A DNA stretch of 38,859 nt from the NCBI GenBank assembly GCA_000434235.1, contig FR891970.1, positions 1-38,859 of the forward strand, in the 5' to 3' direction. Numbering within the stretch: position 1 is the stretch's first letter; each line of letters begins with the position of its first letter. Below, piece after piece: positions 1-7,444 of this stretch. Position numbers and translations under genes: made by a program. The notes beneath the pieces were generated by a model that searched no databases, had not been told where the DNA came from, and saw only the letters and a list, made by a program, of their open reading frames with translations. Source of the DNA: Alistipes sp. CAG:268. GTDB taxonomy: Bacteria; Bacteroidota; Bacteroidia; Bacteroidales; Rikenellaceae.

Positions 1-2
1 GT

Positions 3-143
3 GCCCCGCAAGATCCGGATATCTCTTCGACGACTGATGGGGGAATGCTATTGTTCCTTGATCCGATGACCGCCGCAATGGCAGTATGGAAGGAGTATTG
101 TTCTTGGGCATTAAATGCCTATCTTTGCGTAAAAAGTGGATGA
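3..143 (+). CDS. C-terminal end of an unidentified upstream protein (partial)
   Basis: This frame is open from the window edge to a TGA at 141-143, giving at least 46 codons and an ending rich in Ala, Trp, Tyr and Cys. Its stop overlaps the next gene's ATG as ATGA (140-143), a typical coupled-gene junction, which is the main reason to believe it. I do not recognise the family. The other two forward frames hit stops at 35-37 and 67-69. The fragment is short, so it could be chance. Confidence 0.45.
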   Translation, partial: APQDPDISSTTDGGMLLFLDPMTAAMAVWKEYCSWALNAYLCVKSG

Positions 144-1042
144 ATATGCCGGTGATTGAAAAGGTTGGGGCCGATAAGAAACGGTTTATCGACTTGCTTC
201 TGCTTGCCGATGAGCAAGAGTCGATGATCGACCGTTATCTCGACCGAGGTGAATTGTTTGTCAGCCATGGTCCGGACGGAGGTCCGACTTGTGTGGCCGT
301 AGTGACCGATGAAGGGAATGGCGTTTGCGAGCTCAAGAATATTGCCGTCGTCCCGTCATGCTGGAGAAAGGGGTATGGCCGTCAGATGATCGAATACCTT
401 TGTTGTCACTATGGAGGAGACTTTCTCTTCATGACCGTAGGAACCGGAGACAGTCCGCAGACCATATCGTTTTACGAGCATTGCGGATTCTCCTATTCGC
501 ATTCCCTGCCGGATTTCTTCACGCTCAACTACGACCATCCGATTGTTGAAGGAGGAAAGGTTCTGCGGGACATGCTCTATTTTCGCAGGAGAATTGCCTT
601 CTGCACCGTTGTCCGCGATGCTGTGCGCTCCGCGGCGCTTCTGGATCAACTGCTTCGGTTGTGGGAGGACTCTGTACGCGCTACCCATCACTTCCTTACC
701 GGCGATGACGTGGCTCGTTTGGCTCCGGTCGTAAGGCAGGCTCTTGCGTCGGTCGCTCATCTGGCCGTGGCTTGGCACGCGAAACGCCCCGTCGGGTTCG
801 TCGGCATCGAGGGGCGCAAGATCGAAATGCTGTTTGTCGCACCGGCCTGCCTCGGTTACGGTTTCGGGCGTGCTCTTGCCGATCTGGCGATCCGGGAGTA
901 TGGTTGCTCCCTGGTCGATGTGAATGCGGACAACCAGCCGGCCGAAGGATTCTACCGACATCTCGGATTCGAGCCTTTCGAACGCTCCGAAACGGATGAT
1001 CAAGGCAATCCGTTCCCCATCCTCAGGATGAAACTGCCATAA
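140..1042 (+). CDS. Tandem GNAT N-acetyltransferase (two GNAT domains fused)
   Basis: A 300-residue protein with two complete GNAT acetyl-CoA-dependent acetyltransferase domains. The first (about residues 1-150) has the acetyl-CoA loop WRKGYGRQ and a YvbK-like ending with SFYEHCGF and NYDHPI. The second (about 155-300) resembles YjaB: RATHHFL near its start, then VDVNADNQPAEGFYRHLGF and a DDQGNPFPILRM ending. The ATG at 140 is preferred to the one at 86 because it overlaps the upstream stop (ATGA) and gives a normal GNAT N-terminus; ATG 146 is also possible. Substrates cannot be predicted. By eye the first half is less GC-rich than the neighbouring genes, so its origin may differ. The two halves are usually separate proteins. 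Confidence 0.85.
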   Translation: MNMPVIEKVGADKKRFIDLLLLADEQESMIDRYLDRGELFVSHGPDGGPTCVAVVTDEGNGVCELKNIAVVPSCWRKGYGRQMIEYLCCHYGGDFLFMTVGTGDSPQTISFYEHCGFSYSHSLPDFFTLNYDHPIVEGGKVLRDMLYFRRRIAFCTVVRDAVRSAALLDQLLRLWEDSVRATHHFLTGDDVARLAPVVRQALASVAHLAVAWHAKRPVGFVGIEGRKIEMLFVAPACLGYGFGRALADLAIREYGCSLVDVNADNQPAEGFYRHLGFEPFERSETDDQGNPFPILRMKLP

Positions 1043-1045
1043 TTC

Positions 1046-1062
1046 GGTCCGGTCGGCGGACC
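1046..1062. terminator. Weak hairpin between convergent genes
   Basis: Arms GGTCCG and CGGACC around a GTCGG loop lie in the 28-base gap between two convergent genes. There is no T-run on either side, so termination is only a guess. Confidence 0.25.
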
Positions 1063-1070
1063 CATGCGGG

Positions 1071-1886
1071 TCATGCCTGCTCCGTCCCGGTTGAAGCGAC
1101 GAAATCGAGCAGGGCCTTGGCCGTTGCTTCGGGCTCTTCGAGGAATCCCATGTGACCCGAGTGCTCGAGCCAGACGACGCGCGCCTCGGGGTGTTCGGCG
1201 ACCATCTTCTCGGCCACCTCGACGGGGATATAGTTGTCCTTGCGTCCGAGGATGAAGAGCACCGGAACCTTGGTTTGGCGCAGCATCCCGTTCTGGTCCT
1301 TGCGGGCGATCATGCCGTTGAGCAGGGCGACGATCCCCTCGTCCTCGGTGACGAAGACCTGCTCGGTGAGGTCCTCGATCGCATCCTTCATCCGTGCGCG
1401 GTTCTCCTCGGCAAATCCGGCTGCCGGGGCTACGCGGGCCAGGGCATCCTTCTTCCCGGCCTTGACCAGGGCTATCTCGCGGCGGCGGTTCTCTGCCTTC
1501 TCGGGGGTGTCCGGGTTGGGGGTGGAGCTCAGCAGGACAAGTCCGTCGAGCATCTCGGGATGGCGCTCGCAGAAGGCCAGTGCCACATAGCCGCCCATCG
1601 AGTGCCCGACCAGCGTGCATCGGGAGATGCCCAGCGCGCGGAGCGCATCGGCCACGGTGTCGGCCAGGAACTCCATGGTGTGGGTGTCGCCCGTGACGAC
1701 CGAGATGCCGTGTCCGGGCAGGTCGAGCGTGACGACACGCAGTTTCTTGTAGAGAAAGGGAACGAAATCGTCCCATACAAGCAGCGATTCGAGGTAGCCG
1801 TGCAGCAGGACGACGCACCGGTCCCCCTGCTCCGAATCGCAGACGTGCAGGGCCGTCGGCCCTGCCATGATGAATTTCTCGGTCAT
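1071..1886 (-). CDS. Alpha/beta-fold hydrolase
   Basis: A 271-residue single-domain alpha/beta hydrolase without a signal peptide, so probably cytoplasmic. Visible features are the oxyanion-side motif LLHGYLES (27-34), the nucleophile elbow GHSMGG with Ser96, an acid candidate Asp217 in GRKDNYIP, and His245 in HSGHMGF, which together make a full catalytic triad. The overall pattern is that of carboxylesterase, lactonase or epoxide-hydrolase-like enzymes; the substrate is unknown. It is the last gene of the dapF unit, 72 bases after the small acidic gene, and converges on the GNAT gene. Confidence 0.9.
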   Translation of the reverse strand: MTEKFIMAGPTALHVCDSEQGDRCVVLLHGYLESLLVWDDFVPFLYKKLRVVTLDLPGHGISVVTGDTHTMEFLADTVADALRALGISRCTLVGHSMGGYVALAFCERHPEMLDGLVLLSSTPNPDTPEKAENRRREIALVKAGKKDALARVAPAAGFAEENRARMKDAIEDLTEQVFVTEDEGIVALLNGMIARKDQNGMLRQTKVPVLFILGRKDNYIPVEVAEKMVAEHPEARVVWLEHSGHMGFLEEPEATAKALLDFVASTGTEQA

Positions 1887-1958
1887 AATCTTCTGTGTGG
1901 TATCTCCCGCCTTGCCCGCGACGGCAGGCGGAGCGGATGGGCCGTTGCCGGAATGCCG

Positions 1959-2162
1959 CTACTCCTCCTCTTCGTCGTCGAGGTAGTCGAGGGCCGATTC
2001 GCGGCGCGGGTAGGCGGTGTAGTCCTCTTCGTCCTCCTCGTCCCGGGCAATGCTGCTGTAGAGGGCATGCCGTTCCTTTCCGCTCTTCCGGAGCGGTTCG
2101 AGCCGTTTGGCCTTTCGAAGTTCGTCCGAGTCGTGTCCGCGGACTCCCTTTTGTGTTTTCAT
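1959..2162 (-). CDS. Small charged protein of unknown function
   Basis: A 67-residue protein between dapF (17 bases upstream) and the hydrolase. The first half is basic (Lys/Arg-rich); the second half is strongly acidic and ends in DDEEEE, giving a split-charge, probably disordered chain. There is no Cys, membrane segment or signal peptide. The tight spacing and same strand suggest co-transcription with dapF. I do not recognise a family. Its low complexity leaves some chance that it is not a real gene. Confidence 0.55.
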   Translation of the reverse strand: MKTQKGVRGHDSDELRKAKRLEPLRKSGKERHALYSSIARDEEDEEDYTAYPRRESALDYLDDEEEE

Positions 2163-2179
2163 CGGATGAAACTGGTTGG

Positions 2180-2986
2180 TTAGAAATTTTCAGGTTCGAA
2201 CTCCCCGGCGAAGACCCGGCGTGCGGGGCCTGCAAGGCGGATGTTCGTATAGTGCGGTGTGTCGGGTTCACGCGAAAACCGTACCGAAAGACGGCCTCCG
2301 GGAACCGTGATGTCGAAATGCTCCGTAGCGGGCTGGAAAACGAAGTTGGTCACGATGGCCGCTGCCGTAGCCCCCGTGCCGCAGGCGAGGGTCTCGTTCT
2401 CGACGCCACGCTCGTAGGTTCGTACCCGGATACGGCCGTCGGCCTCCACCTGTACGAAATTGACGTTCGTGCCCTGCGGGAAGCGGGCCGTGTCGCAGCG
2501 GATTTCGCGGCCGCGGCCGCAGACATCCACCGCATCGAGTGCCTCGGTGAACTCGACATAGTGCGGGACGCCCGTATTGAGGAACCACCACCCCGCACCG
2601 CTGCGGATCTCCCGCACGGCGATCATGCCTACCTCGATCTGGCCCGCGAGCCCCTTGGTGCGTCGGATCCGTGCCGTGTGCAGCCCGTCGGCCGCATCGA
2701 AGTATTTCGTTTCGCCCCCGATGCCGAGGTGCTCGGCGAAGAGCGAAAAACAGCGCGCTCCGTTGCCGCACATCTCGCCTTCCGAGCCGTCGGCGTTGTA
2801 GTAACGCATCGAGCAGTCCATCTCGGCGCTTCGCGAGAGGGTCATCAGTCCGTCGGCGCCGATTCCGAAGTGGCGGTCGCACAAGCGGGCGATCGTCTCC
2901 GCGTCGGGGGTGAAGATACCCTCGCGGTTGTCGATCAGGATGAAATCGTTGCCTGCGCCTTCGTATTTGGCAAATGTCGTTCGCAC
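2180..2986 (-). CDS. dapF: Diaminopimelate epimerase
   Basis: Interconverts LL- and meso-diaminopimelate without a cofactor, supplying peptidoglycan and lysine synthesis. The 268-residue length is normal for the family. The two catalytic cysteines are visible: Cys73 in MCGNGAR and Cys202 in ACGTGA. The N-terminal GAGNDFILID motif and the mid-protein NADGSEGEMCGNG segment are typical. It is the first gene of a minus-strand unit with a small acidic protein and a hydrolase. A Bacteroidota-type -7 box lies 24 bases upstream, in a symmetric divergent region shared with a nitroreductase. Confidence 0.97.
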   Translation of the reverse strand: MRTTFAKYEGAGNDFILIDNREGIFTPDAETIARLCDRHFGIGADGLMTLSRSAEMDCSMRYYNADGSEGEMCGNGARCFSLFAEHLGIGGETKYFDAADGLHTARIRRTKGLAGQIEVGMIAVREIRSGAGWWFLNTGVPHYVEFTEALDAVDVCGRGREIRCDTARFPQGTNVNFVQVEADGRIRVRTYERGVENETLACGTGATAAAIVTNFVFQPATEHFDITVPGGRLSVRFSREPDTPHYTNIRLAGPARRVFAGEFEPENF

Positions 2987-3010
2987 GTTCTTGCTGCGGT
3001 TATGTTAGGG

Positions 3011-3018
3011 CAAAAATA
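3011..3018 (-). promoter_or_regulatory. -7 promoter box for dapF
   Basis: TATTTTTG on the minus strand fits the Bacteroidota -7 consensus TAnnTTTG and lies 24 bases before the dapF ATG. No clear -33 element was found. Confidence 0.6.
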
Positions 3019-3020
3019 GT

Positions 3021-3038
3021 AAAACTTCTAAAAGTTTT
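3021..3038. promoter_or_regulatory. Inverted repeat between divergent dapF and nitroreductase promoters
   Basis: Perfect 7-base arms AAAACTT and AAGTTTT are separated by CTAA. The repeat sits between two outward-facing TAnnTTTG boxes, so a protein bound here could affect both genes. An operator role is inferred. Confidence 0.45.
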
Positions 3039-3040
3039 GC

Positions 3041-3048
3041 TAATTTTG
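3041..3048 (+). promoter_or_regulatory. -7 promoter box for the nitroreductase-tamL unit
   Basis: TAATTTTG fits TAnnTTTG and lies 64 bases before the nitroreductase ATG. Confidence 0.55.
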
Positions 3049-3112
3049 CGAAAAATATCCGCTGCACCCCGTCCGGTCGTGTGCGGAGTACGAAAGTTTA
3101 AAATCCCGTTCC

Positions 3113-3862
3113 ATGAAAAGTGTGCTTTTCAAGCATCGTTCGATCCGAAAGTTCCGCCCTACGCCGATCCCCGCAGAGGTGTTGCGCGAGTGTCTCGAAG
3201 CCGCCACGCGGGCCTCGACCTGCGGCAACATGCAGCTCTATTCGCTCGTCGTGACGCGCGACGCCGCCTTGCGCGAGCGTCTGTCGCCGTGCCATTTCAA
3301 CCAGCCGATGGTCCGCGAGGCCCCTTGTGTGGTGACGGTCTGTGCCGACGTGCACCGCTTCTCGCAGTGGTGCGAGCAGCGTGAGGCCGAACCCGCTTAT
3401 GACAACTTCGCCTGGTTCCTCAATGCCGCGACCGATGCGCTGCTCGCCGCGCAGAACCTCTGCATCGAGGCCGAACTGCACGGACTGGGCATCTGTTACC
3501 TCGGGACGACGATCTATACGGCCGGTGAGATCGCGCAGGTGCTCGAACTGCCGAAGGGGGTCATTCCCGTGACGACCATCGTCATGGGCTATCCCGCCGA
3601 GACGCCCGGGCTGACGGACCGCCTGCCGCTCGAGGCCGTCGTGCACTACGAGAAGTATACCGACTATACGGCTGCCGAGATCGACGAATTGTGGGCCGAG
3701 CGCGAGGAGTCCGACGAGACGAAGCGCCTGCTCGAGGAGAACGGTCTGCCCAACCTGGCGCGGATCTTCACCGAACGCCGCTACGTGCGCCGCGACAACC
3801 TGGCCATTTCGCAGTCCTATCTGGCGCTGCTCCGGGAGAAGGGCTTTTTTAACAACGACTGA
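3113..3862 (+). CDS. Nitroreductase family protein (FMN-dependent, NfsA-like)
   Basis: A 249-residue cytoplasmic flavoprotein of the nitroreductase/flavin reductase fold. The FMN-phosphate-binding HRSIRKF (8-14), the STCGNMQ segment, GICYLGTTIY and the MGYPAE...TDRLPLE stretch after the core are all typical of the NfsA/FRP branch. Such enzymes transfer electrons from NAD(P)H to nitro compounds, quinones or free flavin; the true substrate is unknown. It is the first gene of a two-gene unit, with tamL starting 5 bases after its stop. It faces dapF across a symmetric promoter region. Confidence 0.92.
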   Translation: MKSVLFKHRSIRKFRPTPIPAEVLRECLEAATRASTCGNMQLYSLVVTRDAALRERLSPCHFNQPMVREAPCVVTVCADVHRFSQWCEQREAEPAYDNFAWFLNAATDALLAAQNLCIEAELHGLGICYLGTTIYTAGEIAQVLELPKGVIPVTTIVMGYPAETPGLTDRLPLEAVVHYEKYTDYTAAEIDELWAEREESDETKRLLEENGLPNLARIFTERRYVRRDNLAISQSYLALLREKGFFNND

Positions 3863-3867
3863 TCCGC

Positions 3868-6279
3868 GTGCGGGGCATCGGGCGCATACTGCTGATCGCC
3901 GTGCTGGGCCTTGCCGGCTCGGCGTGCAGCGTTACGCGCCACATCCCCGAAGGACAGTATTTCCTGCAGAAGATCCGTATCGAGGACGACAAGGCGACGC
4001 CGCGGCAGGAGCGCATTCCGGCATCGGATCTGGAGAAGTACGTGCGCCAGACCCCCAACAAGCGTTTCCTCGGAACGAACTTCTATGTCTGGCTTTACGA
4101 ACAGGCCGATCCCGCCAAGACGAACGGCTGGAACGACTGGAAACGCCGCATCGGCCAGGCTCCGGTGCTCCTGGACATGAACCTCACGGAGCGGAGCGTG
4201 CAGAACCTGAAGGTCTACATGGACTCGAAGGGATTCTTCACCTCGCGCGCCTCGTGCGAGGTCGATACCGTCTCGCGCCGCAAGCGGGCCATCCTGACCT
4301 TCCGTACCGTGCAGGGCGAGCCCTACCGCATCGATTCGATCTCCTACGAATTCCAGGACAAGTTCCTCGAACAGATCATCCTGCCCGATACGGCCCGTAC
4401 GCTGCTCCGTACGGGCAATGTCTTCGACGTTTCGGTGCTCGACGCTGAGCGCGAACGCATCACGGCCTACCTCAGGGACCGGGGGTATTACAACTTTTCG
4501 GTAAACAACATCCTCTACCGGGCCGATACGCTTGTCGGTGGAAACAGAGTGAACCTGCGGCTGGTCGTCCGCCAGAACCTGGCGGGCTACGACGAGCGCG
4601 GGCGTGCCATGATGGAGGACAACACGATCTACCGCATCGACCGGATCAACATCTTCCCGGATTTTGACCCGACGACGCTGCGCAACGATTCGACCCGCCT
4701 CGGGCGGCTCGATACGGTGAGCTACCGGGGACTGAACGTCATCTATGAGAAGCGGCTCAACCTCCGTCCCTCGGTGCTCCGGTATACCGTGCCGCTCTAT
4801 CCCAACTCGGTCTACAACGCCTCGCAGGTCAGCCGTACCTATTCCGATCTGATGGCGCTCGGCTATTTCAAGAGCGCGAAAATCTCCTTCGACGAGCAGC
4901 CCCGCGGGGCCGATACGGCCAACCTGATCTCCTACATCGGCGAGACGGCCGACACGACGCAGTTCCGTTACACGCGCGAGGGATACCTCACGTGCAACAT
5001 CCACTGTACGCCGACGCTCAAGCAGAGTTTCAAGGTCGATCTCGAGGGAAGCACCACGTCGAGTTTCTACGGGCTGACGGCGACGGTCGGTTACCAGAAC
5101 CGCAACATTTTCCGCGGGGCCGAGTCGTTCGATGTCTCCTTTACGGCCGGTTACGAGTTCATGAAGGCTCCGGATGCCAAGAAAAAACGTGCCACGGAGT
5201 TCGGAATCAATACGGGGCTCACCTTCCCGCGCTTCCTCGTTCCGTGGCGCACGCGGCGCTTCCGTTCGGTCAATCAGCCCAAGACGAAGGTCGAGGTGTC
5301 GGTCAATTTCCAGGACCGCCCCTACTACCGGCGGATGCTCTCGAGTGCCGGCCTCACCTACATGTGGTCCAACGACCGCTACTCCTCCTTCTCGCTGCGG
5401 CCGATCGATATCAACGTGGTGGACGTGTCGAACCTCGACGTATCGTTCCTCATGGTGGACAATCCCGATGCGGAGAACGGCCAGGAACTCACGCCGAACC
5501 GTTACCTGCTGGAGAGTTTCAACACACAGTTCATCGGCGGACTCTCGTTCAGCTACAGCTACAACAACCAGCGGAAAAACCTCGGTGGAAATGCCACGAA
5601 CATACGGTTCAACCTCGAGACGGCGGGCAATCTGATCGACGGGGTCGAGCGTCTCTTCTTCTCGCCGTCGAGAAGCAGCGAGGGGCACTATATGATCTTC
5701 GGAATCCCCTATGCGCAGTATTTCAGAACGGACCTGAGCGTCAGCCGCAAGATCATGCTCGGCGAACAGACCGCTCTGGTCGGCCGACTCTACGGAGGCG
5801 TGGCGATGGCCTACGGCAACTCCTCGTCCGTGCCGTTCGACCGTCAGTTCTACTGCGGCGGCAGCAACGGCATGCGCGGCTGGGCCCCCCGTACGCTCGG
5901 TCAGGGGTCTGTCCCCGATCCGCACAGTTCGTTCCCCGTGCAGACGGGCGACGTGAAGCTGGAGGCGAACCTCGAACTGCGGTTCCCGATCTGGAGCATC
6001 CTCCACGGGGCGACCTTCTTCGATCTGGGCAATATCTGGTACATCCGCCAGAATCCGGCAGAGTATGCCGACGACGCGGTCTTCCGCTTCGACCGCTTCT
6101 ACAACCAGCTGGGTTTCAATACCGGTATCGGCCTGCGTTTCGACATCAAGTTCGCCGTACTGCGTCTCGACTGGGGCATTCAGCTCCACAATCCCAACAA
6201 CCCGGCCGGCGAGCGGTGGATCCACAACTTCAAGTGGAAGAATACGGCGCTCAATTTCGGTGTGGGCTATCCCTTCTGA
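3868..6279 (+). CDS. tamL: TamL-type Omp85 outer-membrane assembly lipoprotein
   Basis: An 803-residue BamA/TamA-superfamily protein that begins with GTG. The N-terminus is a lipoprotein signal peptide with its lipobox ending at Cys20, which marks the Bacteroidota TamL branch. Residues of about 30-400 look like POTRA repeats, and the rest is a 16-strand-type beta barrel ending in a terminal Phe (GVGYPF). The barrel carries the Omp85 loop-6 motif as Met-Arg670-Gly-Trp. By family knowledge it should help insert or assemble outer-membrane proteins or lipids with a TamB partner. No tamB is visible here. The GTG start is chosen because it begins 5 bases after the nitroreductase stop and gives a full signal peptide. 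Confidence 0.9.
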   Translation: MRGIGRILLIAVLGLAGSACSVTRHIPEGQYFLQKIRIEDDKATPRQERIPASDLEKYVRQTPNKRFLGTNFYVWLYEQADPAKTNGWNDWKRRIGQAPVLLDMNLTERSVQNLKVYMDSKGFFTSRASCEVDTVSRRKRAILTFRTVQGEPYRIDSISYEFQDKFLEQIILPDTARTLLRTGNVFDVSVLDAERERITAYLRDRGYYNFSVNNILYRADTLVGGNRVNLRLVVRQNLAGYDERGRAMMEDNTIYRIDRINIFPDFDPTTLRNDSTRLGRLDTVSYRGLNVIYEKRLNLRPSVLRYTVPLYPNSVYNASQVSRTYSDLMALGYFKSAKISFDEQPRGADTANLISYIGETADTTQFRYTREGYLTCNIHCTPTLKQSFKVDLEGSTTSSFYGLTATVGYQNRNIFRGAESFDVSFTAGYEFMKAPDAKKKRATEFGINTGLTFPRFLVPWRTRRFRSVNQPKTKVEVSVNFQDRPYYRRMLSSAGLTYMWSNDRYSSFSLRPIDINVVDVSNLDVSFLMVDNPDAENGQELTPNRYLLESFNTQFIGGLSFSYSYNNQRKNLGGNATNIRFNLETAGNLIDGVERLFFSPSRSSEGHYMIFGIPYAQYFRTDLSVSRKIMLGEQTALVGRLYGGVAMAYGNSSSVPFDRQFYCGGSNGMRGWAPRTLGQGSVPDPHSSFPVQTGDVKLEANLELRFPIWSILHGATFFDLGNIWYIRQNPAEYADDAVFRFDRFYNQLGFNTGIGLRFDIKFAVLRLDWGIQLHNPNNPAGERWIHNFKWKNTALNFGVGYPF

Positions 6280-6302
6280 TGTGTCGGGCGGTCAGACGGG
6301 CC

Positions 6303-7229
6303 TTATTGCTTGGCCTTGTACTGTGACGGCGACATGCCCGTGTTGCGCTTGAAGTAGCTGCCGAAGAACGACTGGTTGGGAAAATTCAGGTAATAGGCGA
6401 TCTCCTGCACGCTCATGTTCGAGTACTTGAGCAGCGTCTTGGCCTCGAGGGTCACGTAGCTGTCGATCCAGTCCGATACGGATTTCCCGCTGATGTGTTT
6501 GATGAGCGTGGTGAGGTATTTGGGGGTGATGCACAGCTGGCGGGCATAGAATCCGACACTGCGTTCCCGGCGGTAGTGCTCACCCAGCAGCTGGGTGAAC
6601 TCTCTGAAATAGGATTCGGCCCGGTTGTGCACGGGGCTTTCCATCTCGGGATGTTCCGAGAGGTAGTTGCCGAGGATGTCGCCGACCTTGTAGATGGTTG
6701 CGGCGATCAGGCTGCTGACGATGTCGGTGGCGTATTCGGTCTTTTTGCCGTGGGTCTCCTGTTCGATCAGGGCGATGAAGCTGCGCAGGGTGCGGCTCTC
6801 GTCGGGATTCAACTCCAGACACGGGTGAGTTGCGATTCTGAGGAAGAGCGGCATCATGTGTTTCGTGTCGATATTGAGGGTGCGCAGGAACTCGGGGGAG
6901 ATAATCAGCACGTGGCACTTGAAGTTGCCCGGCGCGCTCGTTTCATGAGCCTCGATGATGTTTTTCGGCCCGAAGACGAAGAGCGAATCCTTGCGCAGGC
7001 AATATTCGTGCAGGTTGAGCGATCCTTTGGCCTCGCCTTCCGTACCGACGCCGATGATGAAGGCGTCGATGCGGCAGGGGAAGCGGAACAACTGCATCTG
7101 CGATGAGGAATTGACAGCGATGCAGCCGTTGAGCAAACCCTCGCGGTATTGTGGCTCGCCCGAGAGGGCGATCAGTTCGTTCAACGTGAAACTCGTGATC
7201 GGGGCTTCGGTATTTGGATTGTTCGGCAT
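6303..7229 (-). CDS. AraC-family transcriptional regulator
   Basis: A 308-residue regulator with an N-terminal cupin-like sensing region and a C-terminal AraC double helix-turn-helix. The last 100 residues contain ARQLCITPKYLTTLIK (first HTH) and VQEIAYYLNFPNQSFFGSYFKR followed by GMSPSQYK (second HTH). The ATG at 7229 is used because the longer open frame adds a non-conserved, cysteine-rich leader and runs over the promoter box at 7246-7253. It is divergent from an MFS exporter, and repeated TGGTTCGA sites lie between them, so it probably controls that exporter and itself. The inducer is unknown. Confidence 0.92.
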   Translation of the reverse strand: MPNNPNTEAPITSFTLNELIALSGEPQYREGLLNGCIAVNSSSQMQLFRFPCRIDAFIIGVGTEGEAKGSLNLHEYCLRKDSLFVFGPKNIIEAHETSAPGNFKCHVLIISPEFLRTLNIDTKHMMPLFLRIATHPCLELNPDESRTLRSFIALIEQETHGKKTEYATDIVSSLIAATIYKVGDILGNYLSEHPEMESPVHNRAESYFREFTQLLGEHYRRERSVGFYARQLCITPKYLTTLIKHISGKSVSDWIDSYVTLEAKTLLKYSNMSVQEIAYYLNFPNQSFFGSYFKRNTGMSPSQYKAKQ

Positions 7230-7245
7230 ATCGCAAAAATTTCGA

Positions 7246-7253
7246 CAAATATA
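7246..7253 (-). promoter_or_regulatory. -7 promoter box for the AraC-family gene
   Basis: TATATTTG on the minus strand, a full match to TAnnTTTG, 16 bases before the chosen ATG. This also argues against the longer reading of the gene. Confidence 0.65.
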
Positions 7254-7272
7254 GCAATTCAGACAATCAGTT

Positions 7273-7308
7273 TGGTTCGAATGGTTCGATGCTGCGAAGA
7301 ATCGAACA
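7273..7308. promoter_or_regulatory. Repeated TGGTTCGA sites, likely operator of the divergent AraC/MFS pair
   Basis: TGGTTCGA occurs at 7273-7280 and 7282-7289 as a head-to-tail pair 9 bases apart. An inverted copy, ATCGAACA, follows at 7301-7308. The second and third copies form 7-base arms (GTTCGAT / ATCGAAC) around 10 bases. AraC proteins often bind direct repeats, so this is a reasonable operator candidate. Confidence 0.5.
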
Positions 7309-7444
7309 ATACCGGCTCCGTTTTGATCTGCCTTTCGTCTCGACATCATGCATGTGGCTGAGGCTCCTGTGCGCTTTTTTGCTGTTGCGCGGTAGGATGT
7401 TCTCCGATTTCTCTGTAATTTTACCCGCTGAAAAAACGTCCGGA

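Noticed and set aside
86..140. Upstream ATG for the GNAT gene with AGGAG at 91-95
   Set aside because: The AGGAG lies downstream of that ATG, and the extra residues are not GNAT-like. The ATG at 140 overlaps the previous stop.
3817..6225. An 802-codon open frame on the minus strand across tamL
   Set aside because: It is the mirror of a well-supported coding frame. High GC at third codon positions leaves few stops on the opposite strand. Its translation is Arg/Glu/Val-rich with no family features.
7275..7283. GGTTCGAAT, which looks like a tRNA T-loop
   Set aside because: The flanking bases do not pair to a T-stem and no anticodon or acceptor stem can be built around it. The match is better explained by the TGGTTCGA repeat.
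7378..7423. TAATTTTA at 7416-7423 with a T-rich tract upstream as an MFS promoter
   Set aside because: The -7 candidate has a mismatch and the TTTG upstream is 34 bases away, too far for a normal pair.
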